A stretch of 64,000 nucleotides of DNA from contig CAZPLW010000001.1 in assembly GCA_964587315.1 (NCBI GenBank), positions 62,001-126,000 on the forward strand, written 5' to 3'. The stretch's first letter is position 1. Each line of letters starts with the position of its first letter. This DNA comes from FEB-7 sp964587315. Lineage in GTDB: Bacteria; Pseudomonadota; Gammaproteobacteria; Burkholderiales; Usitatibacteraceae. Of the stretch, positions 57,782 through 64,000 are shown in pieces. Under the pieces are notes generated by a model, which worked only from the letters and a program-made list of their open reading frames with translations, had not been told where the DNA came from and did not search any database. A program made the position numbers and the translations under genes.

Positions 57782-58426
57782 TCAGGCGCCGCGCTTCAGG
57801 ATGCGGATCGCCGCGCAGGCCCCGCCGTAGCCGTTGTCGATGTTGACCGCGACGACGCCCGTGGCGCAGGTGGCGAGCGCGCTGTTCAGGGCGACGTGCC
57901 CGCCCTGCGCGACGCCGTAGCCCACGGAGGTCGGCACGGCGATCACCGGCGCCTCCACGAGGCCCGCGATCACGCTGAAGAGCGCGCCTTCCATCCCGGC
58001 GACGGCGATGACCACCTTGAACGCGCGGATCTCCTCCAGGCGCTTCATGAGGCGCCAGAGGCCGGCCACGCCGACATCGGCGATCACGGGCGCGGCGTAG
58101 CCCGCGAACTGCAGGCTGCGCGCCGCCTCGCGGGCGACGGGCAGGTCCGACGTGCCCGCGCAGACGATGCCGGCGCCCTCGACGGGCGGCGTTCGCGGCG
58201 CGCCGTGGAAGGCGGTGCGGGAGAGCGGGTCGTAGTCGAGCGCGGCGCGCAGGGGCGCGGCGAGCCTGCCGTGCTTCTCCTCGTCCAGGCGCGTGAGCAG
58301 GAGCCGGCGATCGCCCGCCGACGCGAGGATGGCCTCCACCTGCGCGACCGTCTTGCCCTCGCACAGCATCGCCTCCGCGACGCCCGTGCGCTTCTCGCGC
58401 TCCCAGTCGAGGACGAAGTCGGTCAC
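57782..58426 (-). CDS. larB: Nickel-pincer cofactor synthesis protein LarB
   Basis: 214 residues, with a PurE-like C-terminal half: IVCAGTSDLPVAREAARSLQ, VIADVGVAGLWRL and PTSVGYGVAQGGHVALNSAL. LarB carboxylates and hydrolyses nicotinic acid adenine dinucleotide in the first step of nickel-pincer cofactor assembly. The start is GTG 58426, overlapping the larE stop by 4 bp. Gene order here is larA-larC-larE-larB on the minus strand, all closely linked. Confidence 0.92.
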   Translation of the reverse strand: MTDFVLDWEREKRTGVAEAMLCEGKTVAQVEAILASAGDRRLLLTRLDEEKHGRLAAPLRAALDYDPLSRTAFHGAPRTPPVEGAGIVCAGTSDLPVAREAARSLQFAGYAAPVIADVGVAGLWRLMKRLEEIRAFKVVIAVAGMEGALFSVIAGLVEAPVIAVPTSVGYGVAQGGHVALNSALATCATGVVAVNIDNGYGGACAAIRILKRGA

Positions 58427-59226
58427 GGGCCGGTGACGCGCAGGAAGGCCGCGCCCTGGCGGTAGGGCCTGAGGCCCGCGAACGCGCGCCCGGACTCGTC
58501 GCAGAACGCGCGGGCCCATTGCTCGAGGGCCTCTCGTTCCCCGCCTTCGGGCATCACGTCGAGCGCGAAGTAGACGCCGCCTGCGGTGATGCGGCAGCGG
58601 ATCGCGCGGCGGCCCGGCAGGCGCGAGGCCAGCGCGAGCTCCGCGCGCTCGATGAAATGCAGCGCGTCCCGGTCCACGGCGATGCCCGTCTCGATGCGCG
58701 AGGCGAGGCACGGCTGCGCGGGGAGCGCGGCGAGGTCGTCGAGGCCGTGCGCGCGCGCGAGGGCGTACACGTCCGCCTTCGCGAGGCCGGCCTCCACGTA
58801 CGGGTGCACGACGGCGCGCGCCTTCGCCGCCTCGAGGCCCGGGCGGAAATCGGCGAGGTCGTCCAGGTTCGTGCCCGAGGCGATGGTGCCGCCCGCGACC
58901 TCGGCGATGCGGCCGTAGAGGTTCTTCTTGCAGTGGAAGCAGCGGTCCACGGGATTGCGCAGGTAGTCGGGGTCGGCCATCTCGCCGGCATCGAGCAGGC
59001 GCAGGGTCCAGCCGTGGCGGCGGGCGTGCTCGCGCACGCGCTGCGTGGCGGCCAGGGGCACGGCGGGCGAGACCGCATGCATCACGGTGATGTCCGCGCG
59101 GGAGAAGCGGTGCGCGACGTAGGCGAGCACCATGCTGTCCACGCCGCCGCTCGCGGCGACGGCGATCGCGTCGTGGCGATCCAGCACCGCGAGGAGGGTG
59201 GCCTGCCGGTCGGGCGGGCCGCTCAT
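58423..59226 (-). CDS. larE: Pyridinium-3,5-biscarboxylate sulphur transferase LarE
   Basis: 267 residues, an ATP-dependent sulphur transferase with PP-loop SGGVDSMV (26-33). Cys173 in PAQPCLASRI occupies the position of the sacrificial cysteine of the Lactiplantibacillus plantarum enzyme. A CxxC pair (Cys96, Cys99 in DRCFHCKKN) is also present, the arrangement linked to [4Fe-4S]-type LarE, which can sulphurate catalytically instead of losing its own sulphur. Both ends overlap neighbours by 4 bp (ATGA and GTGA). The cluster is inferred from the three cysteines. Confidence 0.92.
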   Translation of the reverse strand: MSGPPDRQATLLAVLDRHDAIAVAASGGVDSMVLAYVAHRFSRADITVMHAVSPAVPLAATQRVREHARRHGWTLRLLDAGEMADPDYLRNPVDRCFHCKKNLYGRIAEVAGGTIASGTNLDDLADFRPGLEAAKARAVVHPYVEAGLAKADVYALARAHGLDDLAALPAQPCLASRIETGIAVDRDALHFIERAELALASRLPGRRAIRCRITAGGVYFALDVMPEGGEREALEQWARAFCDESGRAFAGLRPYRQGAAFLRVTGP

Positions 59227-60410
59227 GCGCCTTCCCCTTCGCCCTTCGCCTTGAGCCGGCGGCGGGCGGCGAGCCCTTCGTGGCGCGCGAGGTCGTCGCT
59301 CTCGGCCTTCGCCGTCGTCCCGCCGCCGGGACGCGCGGCGCGCTTGACGCGAAGGCTCGCGCCGTCGACGTCGACCGTGGCCATCTCGCGCGGCAGGATC
59401 GTGCGCCGCTCCAGCGACTCGCGCAGGCCGAGGGTGGAGGTCTCGCGGAAGCAGGCGTCGCGCACGGCCTCGAGCGCGGCGGGTTTCACGAGCAGGCGGA
59501 AATCCGTGAGCGGCCGGCCCTTCTTGCCCCAGCGCTGGCCCAGGCTCAGGTCGATGACGCCTTCCAGGGCGCGCAGGCGATCCGACGCGACGCCGATCTC
59601 CTCGCCCGTCATGTCGTCCACGTCGAAGGCGATCGTCGCGACCGTGTCCCCGGCGCCCTCGCCGCCACCGGCCTCGTAGACCGTGGCCCGCAGGAGGTTG
59701 GGCATGCCCGGGAGCTCGCGCGTCCCGGCGCCGTTGCCCGTGGCCCTCAGCACGAATTCGCCCTTCGGGAACGATGCGCCCTTCGTGAGGTGCACGAGGA
59801 TGCCGGCGCCCGTGGGCGTCACGCGCTCGCCGCCCACGCCGTCGTCGCGGAAGCGGAAGCCTTCGAGGAGCGCCGCGCTGGCGGGCGCGGGCACGGGCAG
59901 GATGCCGTGATGGGTGCGCACGAAACCGTCCCCGCGCGGCAGGGCCGACACGCTCCACGTGCACGGCGCGAGCGCGGCGGCGAGGCTGCCGGCCGCGACC
60001 ACGTCCATGAGGGAATCCCAGTCGCCGATCTCGTGGAAGTGGACCTCGCCCACGGCCACGCCGTGCAGGCGCGCTTCCGTTTCCGCGAGCACCTGCAGGA
60101 GGGCGAGCGCTTCGGCCGCGGTGCCCTCGCGCAGCTTCGCCGCCCCTATGATGCGCACCAGGTTGCTGTAGTGCACGCCGTGGTGGTGGCCCTCTCCGGT
60201 GCCCGCGCCCACGAGCCCGAAGCGCTGCACCGCGATGCCGCCGCTCAGGCCCGGCAGGAGGCGGGGCGCGCCGATGCCCGGGGGCAGCACCGCCGCGACG
60301 TCGGCCATGACGCGCGCCTCGAGGTCCGGCCGCGCGTCGAGCAGGGCCGCGACGAACATGTCGCCCGCGGCGCCGCCGACGGCGTCGAGATGGACGTGGT
60401 GGCGGGTCAT
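59223..60410 (-). CDS. larC: Nickel-insertion protein LarC (cyclometallase)
   Basis: 395 residues; full-length LarC in one frame, unlike some species where it is split by a programmed frameshift. The start HHVHLDAVGGAAGDMFVAAL carries the conserved Asp/Gly motif, a short His-rich spacer (EGHHHGVHY) suggests nickel binding, and VHFHEIGDWDSLMDVVA and AFDVDDMTGEEIGVASDRL are intact. LarC uses CTP to insert nickel into the pincer ligand. The C-terminal tail is charged (RRRLKAKGEGEGA). It lies 4 bp downstream of the racemase-like gene. Confidence 0.92.
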   Translation of the reverse strand: MTRHHVHLDAVGGAAGDMFVAALLDARPDLEARVMADVAAVLPPGIGAPRLLPGLSGGIAVQRFGLVGAGTGEGHHHGVHYSNLVRIIGAAKLREGTAAEALALLQVLAETEARLHGVAVGEVHFHEIGDWDSLMDVVAAGSLAAALAPCTWSVSALPRGDGFVRTHHGILPVPAPASAALLEGFRFRDDGVGGERVTPTGAGILVHLTKGASFPKGEFVLRATGNGAGTRELPGMPNLLRATVYEAGGGEGAGDTVATIAFDVDDMTGEEIGVASDRLRALEGVIDLSLGQRWGKKGRPLTDFRLLVKPAALEAVRDACFRETSTLGLRESLERRTILPREMATVDVDGASLRVKRAARPGGGTTAKAESDDLARHEGLAARRRLKAKGEGEGA

Positions 60411-60414
60411 CGGG

Positions 60415-61710
60415 TCAGTGCGCGGCCCACTCGCCCAGGTTCGCGACCCGGCCCGAGGCGTCGAAGGACCAGTCGTGCGGCTCGCCCAGGATCTCCACGG
60501 CCGGGTTCGCGCGCGCCTCCTCGAGCAGGCCCTCGGAGATCTCCACGTGCTCCAGGTGCAGCGTGTTGGGGATGCGCATGAGGCGCACGCGCTTCAGGTC
60601 CGGCACGTTGCACGTCCTCACCGCCACCTGCACCGCGCGCCGGTCCGTCTCCATGATCATCGGGATCTTGGCGTGCCCGATGACCGCGGCCGTGATGTGG
60701 TTGGCGTAGGTGGGCGCGAGGTCGATCTTGCCGAAGAGCCGGCGCGTGCAGACGTCCGCGAGGCCCATGCCCGTGGCGTTGCCCTTGCTCTTGTCGCTCA
60801 GGTCCAGCACCACCATGCGGTTCACGCGCTGCGCGGTCTCGATGAAGGCCGTCGACGCGCGTCCCGTGATGTGGGGGTCCATCCCCGTGCCCGAGAACTC
60901 CTTTCCCATGCGGTCGATCACGAGCACGTCGAGCGGGTTGAAGAGCAGCCGCGGCATGAGGCCCCTGGCCGTCGCGAGCAGCGCCGCGTCGCGCTCGAGG
61001 AATCGCTCGGCCGGCACGGCCTCGACGACCGCGAGGCACTCGTAGGCGTTCTCCACCGTCGCCACGCCGAAGAGGACCTTCGTCTTCGCGATCTTGACGC
61101 GCGCCATGTCGGTGACGTTCCTCGCCATCGTCGCGAAGCCCAGCGCGTGGCAGGACTCGGCGCCCTTCTGCTTGCCCAGTCCGATGGAGAGCATCTTGGC
61201 GAGGCCGCTCTCGTTGGGGCCGCTGAAGCTCGTGTGCGGCTTGACGCGGTTGAGCACCACGATGCCGTCGGCCGCGAGGGCGTGCCGGTCCATGTAGACC
61301 GGCAGGCCGTTGGGCAGCACGTCGATCTCGGCCACGTCCATGGACGAGCGGATCTCGCAGCCCGCGCTTTCCGGCGTGACGCCCAGGGCCGCCAGCAGTT
61401 CCACCTGCCCCTCGGCCGTGGCGCCGCCGTGGCTGCCCATGGCCGGCACGATGAAGGGAATGGCCTTCGCGTGCTTGAGCTCCTCCACGATCGTGCGCAC
61501 GAGAAGGGGCAGCTCGGCGAGGCCCCGGCTGCCCACGCCCAGGGCGATGCTCGCGCCCGGCCGGATGCGCGCGGCGATGTCCGGGGCGCGCATCTGCTCG
61601 CGCACGGCCTGCGCGACGTCCGGCAGCGCCCGGTCGGGAAAGACCTGCCGCGCGCGCACCATGCGGGGCAGGGCCACGTCCGCGAGCAGGCGTTCGATGA
61701 TGTCGTTCAT
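60415..61710 (-). CDS. LarA-family nickel-pincer-dependent racemase/epimerase
   Basis: 431 residues of the DUF2088/LarA superfamily. By spacing, His94 (MGSHGGAT), His159 (RVKPHTSF), Lys172 (GLAKML) and His188 (ESCHALG) correspond to the pincer and nickel ligands His108, His174, Lys184 and His200 of lactate racemase. The operon supplies LarB, LarC and LarE to make the cofactor. The substrate may be lactate or another 2-hydroxy acid; LarA relatives with other substrates are known, and this one is divergent. Its start is 24 bp downstream of the exported unknown gene stop. Confidence 0.88.
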   Translation of the reverse strand: MNDIIERLLADVALPRMVRARQVFPDRALPDVAQAVREQMRAPDIAARIRPGASIALGVGSRGLAELPLLVRTIVEELKHAKAIPFIVPAMGSHGGATAEGQVELLAALGVTPESAGCEIRSSMDVAEIDVLPNGLPVYMDRHALAADGIVVLNRVKPHTSFSGPNESGLAKMLSIGLGKQKGAESCHALGFATMARNVTDMARVKIAKTKVLFGVATVENAYECLAVVEAVPAERFLERDAALLATARGLMPRLLFNPLDVLVIDRMGKEFSGTGMDPHITGRASTAFIETAQRVNRMVVLDLSDKSKGNATGMGLADVCTRRLFGKIDLAPTYANHITAAVIGHAKIPMIMETDRRAVQVAVRTCNVPDLKRVRLMRIPNTLHLEHVEISEGLLEEARANPAVEILGEPHDWSFDASGRVANLGEWAAH

Positions 61711-61734
61711 GGGACCCGTCTTTCCGGCACCGGC

Positions 61735-62901
61735 TCAGCAGGGCGCCGAATCCGGCATCGCGTCCTTCGCCGGCTCGTTGTCGGGCGTCTCGTCGTAGCC
61801 CTTGCCCTTGGGCTTGAAGTCCTCCTTGCGCGCGAAGTCGCCGGCGTCGCTCTTCGCGGCCTCCGCGGCGATCCTCGAGGCCTCGGCGAACGGCCGCGGC
61901 GTGAAGCGCCGCTCGATGACGAGCTGCTTCTTCTCGCCGTCCACCCCGATGAAGTAACGGCTCATGTTGTAGAGCAGGTACATCGCGTGGAGGTTGTCGT
62001 AGTCGCGGTAGCGGTCGTGCTCGCGGCGGAAATCGCGCGAGAGGACGGAGGGGAACCGGTTCGGCAGGTACATGAAGGCGACCTTCTCCTCCTCGTACGG
62101 GTCGAAGTAGTTCGAGCCCCGGTACTTGCGGTAGAGGACCACGTCCATGCCGTAGCCGCGCTTGTCCCAGGCCTCGAGGAGCTTCATCGCCATCTCGGTG
62201 GGCAGGTTGGCGTTGAGTGCCGCCACGACCTTGCGCCCCCCGAGAATCCACGGCGTCTCGATCTTCACGTCCTCGTAGCCGGCGCCGAAGCGGAAGGCCG
62301 ACCCGATGGTCTTGGCGCAGTTCAGGCGCAGGTAGTCGTAGGTGACCTCGCCCTTGTGGTACTCGGTGTCCTTCGCGCGGGCGCGGAAGTCGTCGTTCAG
62401 GCGCCGGAAGAACGCCACGAGCTTCTCCCGCTCGCCCGCGGGCACGCCGCGCACGCGCACGCCGATGACGGAGCGCTTGTAGACCTCCCCGAAATCGAGC
62501 CCGAACGAGCCCTTCGGCCCCAGGGAGGAGGCCGTCCCGTACAGGTACTCCCACTTCGGGATCGCCACCATCAACTCGTCGGTGTAGTGGTGCTCGGCGT
62601 GCTTCGGGTCGCGGTCCGCGTAGAAGTTGGCCGAATAGACGCGCTCGTCGCCCGGAGCGCCGCCCGACACCGCGAGCGCCAGGTGGCCGGCCGAGCCGCC
62701 CTTCGAGGTGCCGAAGCTGATGAGGAGCTCGAGGTCGTGCGGGTCCTGGCGAAGCGTCGCCGCGACCTCGTCGAGATTGGACGGCGGCGGGCCGCCGGGG
62801 CTGCCGAATTCCGCCGCGCCCGCTTGCGCCGCGATCGAGAAGGCGAGCGCGGCGAGCCAGGGACGAAAGGCAAGGGGGCGACCGGGGAGGCTTGCGAGCA
62901 T
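61735..62901 (-). CDS. Exported protein of unknown function (DUF4105-like features)
   Basis: 388 residues. A signal peptide (cleaved near AQAGAAEFG) precedes a large soluble domain with ELLISFGTSKGGSAGHLAL, EVTYDYLRLNCAKTIGSAFR and YDNLHAMYLLYNMSRYFIGV. The His and Cys in the LRLNC and HLAL contexts are spaced as in papain-like or DUF4105 domains, so a cysteine hydrolase is possible but unproven. The C-terminus is charged and ends in a cysteine. It lies upstream of larA on the same strand, but links to the lar genes are not evident. Kup is 26 bp upstream. Confidence 0.65.
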   Translation of the reverse strand: MLASLPGRPLAFRPWLAALAFSIAAQAGAAEFGSPGGPPPSNLDEVAATLRQDPHDLELLISFGTSKGGSAGHLALAVSGGAPGDERVYSANFYADRDPKHAEHHYTDELMVAIPKWEYLYGTASSLGPKGSFGLDFGEVYKRSVIGVRVRGVPAGEREKLVAFFRRLNDDFRARAKDTEYHKGEVTYDYLRLNCAKTIGSAFRFGAGYEDVKIETPWILGGRKVVAALNANLPTEMAMKLLEAWDKRGYGMDVVLYRKYRGSNYFDPYEEEKVAFMYLPNRFPSVLSRDFRREHDRYRDYDNLHAMYLLYNMSRYFIGVDGEKKQLVIERRFTPRPFAEASRIAAEAAKSDAGDFARKEDFKPKGKGYDETPDNEPAKDAMPDSAPC

Positions 62902-62927
62902 CCCGGGAGTATACGGCGGCGGCGCCC

Positions 62928-64000
62928 TCAGATTTCCACGCGGGTGCCCAGTTCGACGACGCGGTTGGCCGGGATGCGGAAGTAGTCGGAGACGCTTCCG
63001 GCGTTGCGCGCCATCGCCGCGAACAGCCGGTCGCGCCAGCGACGCGCGAAGGCCTTGCCGCCCGCGAGCGGCAGGATCTTCTCGCGCGAGAGGAAGTACG
63101 AGAGATCCTGCGGGTCGACCGCCAGGCCCTGCGGCCCCGCGAGCTCGAGCGCCGCGCCCACGTCCGGCCGGTTCATGAAGCCGTAGCTCACCTCGACGCG
63201 CCAGCAGTCGTGGCCCAGGGGCACGCAGGTCACGCGCTCGGCCCTCGGCACCCACGGCACGTCGCGGAAGCCGACGGTGAGGAAGATGTTGCGCGCGTGC
63301 AGGACGCGATAGTGCTTGAGGCTGTGCAGCAGCGCGTGCGGCGTCGCGTCCGGCGTCGAGGTGAGGAAGACGGCCGTCCCCTCGACGCGCTGCGGCGGCG
63401 AGCGGAAGAGCGACTGCAGGAAGGGCGCGAGCGGAATCGAGGCCGAGCGCAGCGTCTCGAGCAGCGCCCGGCGCCCGCCGCGCCACGTCATCATCACCGA
63501 GAAGACGGCCGCGCCCATCGCGAGCGGGAACCAGCCGCCGTCCAGCACCTTGTTCATGGCGGAGGCGAAGAACGTCGCGTCGACCACGAGGAAGAGCCCC
63601 GTGGCGAGCGCGCACAGCCACAGCGGATAGCCCCAGCGGTCGCGGATCACGAACCAGGTGAGGAACGTGGTGACGAGCATCGTGCCCATCACCGCGACGC
63701 CGTAGGCCGAGGCGAGCTTCGTGGACGATCCGAAGCCCGCCACGGCCGCCGCGACCGCCGCGAGCAGGATCCAGTTGACCGCCGGGATGTAGACCTGCCC
63801 GATGGCCTTCGAGCTCGTGTGGAGCACCTGCATGCGCGGCAGGAACCCGAGCTGCATCGCCTGCTGCGTCATCGAGTAGGCGCCCGATATCGTCGCCTGA
63901 GAGGCGATGACGGTGGCCGCGGTCGCGAGCGCCACCATCGGGTAGAGCGCCCACGGCGGGAAGGCGAGGTAGAAGGGGTTCTCGACCGCCTTCGGATCGG
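62928..64000 (-). CDS. kup: Potassium transporter Kup, C-terminal part (5' end outside window)
   Basis: About 357 C-terminal residues of a KUP/HAK/KT potassium uptake protein; the frame is open to the right edge (ENPFYLAFPPWALYP precedes the first internal Met). Family motifs are SQATISGAYSMTQQAMQLG, GQVYIPAVNWILL and the conserved cytoplasmic tail with VFLTSTPDATPHALLHSLKH and YFLSREKILP. It imports K+ with protons through the inner membrane. The stop at 62928 is 26 bp before the unknown exported gene, suggesting co-transcription. Confidence 0.94.
   Translation of the reverse strand, partial: DPKAVENPFYLAFPPWALYPMVALATAATVIASQATISGAYSMTQQAMQLGFLPRMQVLHTSSKAIGQVYIPAVNWILLAAVAAAVAGFGSSTKLASAYGVAVMGTMLVTTFLTWFVIRDRWGYPLWLCALATGLFLVVDATFFASAMNKVLDGGWFPLAMGAAVFSVMMTWRGGRRALLETLRSASIPLAPFLQSLFRSPPQRVEGTAVFLTSTPDATPHALLHSLKHYRVLHARNIFLTVGFRDVPWVPRAERVTCVPLGHDCWRVEVSYGFMNRPDVGAALELAGPQGLAVDPQDLSYFLSREKILPLAGGKAFARRWRDRLFAAMARNAGSVSDYFRIPANRVVELGTRVEI

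Noticed and set aside
1..64000. tRNA, rRNA or prophage genes
   Set aside because: None was recognised on either strand by reading for conserved stems, rRNA signatures, integrases or phage structural genes; a dedicated scan would be needed to exclude a tRNA.

Overview
The window is about 64 kb of very GC-rich DNA, densely packed with bacterial genes. Many neighbours overlap by 4 bp (ATGA or GTGA). The gene content points to a betaproteobacterium: a DUF971-ubiE-ubiJ operon, metX-metW behind a SAM-II riboswitch, a regulatory-type PTS set (EIIA-Man, HPr, EI) and phoB/phoR. The cell is Gram-negative, with TamA/TamB and many outer-membrane barrels. I see no rRNA, tRNA, prophage, intact insertion sequence or CRISPR array.

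Layout: 1-5.3 kb holds two TPR proteins, an OPT transporter, a spermidine-synthase-like protein and a PaaI-type thioesterase. 5.3-17.8 kb holds a TPR/S41 peptidase, tamB-tamA-fbp, an EamA transporter, ubiJ-ubiE-DUF971, phoB and phoR. Four copies of a nested palindromic repeat (R1-R4) lie between genes here and nowhere else in the window. 19.2-21.7 kb is the PTS relay. 21.7-33.4 kb is a run of minus-strand envelope genes: a DUF2254 membrane protein, a barrel, a HupE/UreJ protein, a PpiC foldase, a DUF3604 gene broken by one in-frame TAA, a second barrel, and a DUF3300-DUF2950-glycine-rich trio. 33.4-34.3 kb is decayed DNA, with a truncated AraC regulator facing a truncated substrate-binding protein. 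34.4-42.2 kb is a plus-strand operon of yiaW/yiaV homologues, an outer-membrane factor, a phospholipase-D-type enzyme, SulP, a VIT1-like protein and a barrel.

42.2-50.1 kb holds a BASS symporter, an unknown protein divergent from PPK2, a GNAT enzyme, a barrel, and a second DUF3300-DUF2950 module that ends in a SYLF protein. 50.1-52.2 kb is promoter, SAM-II aptamer, terminator, metX, a possible small ORF and metW. A FitAB/VapBC-like toxin-antitoxin pair follows. Next come two genes of four-carbon sugar-acid catabolism with an MFS transporter, a VOC protein, an AmpG-like permease, a nickel-pincer (lar) operon, an exported unknown, and the 3' part of kup.

Most notable are: (1) the R-family repeats, one of which supplies the start codon of a transporter while another splits phoB from phoR; (2) a second dispersed element of about 66-69 bp found in both ptsH-ptsI and metX-metW, where it carries small ORFs coupled to the flanking genes; (3) duplicated DUF3300-DUF2950 modules sharing a 150-bp identical tract; (4) a lar operon whose LarE has the three cysteines expected of the iron-sulphur type. 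All assignments come from reading the sequence; no database search was possible.
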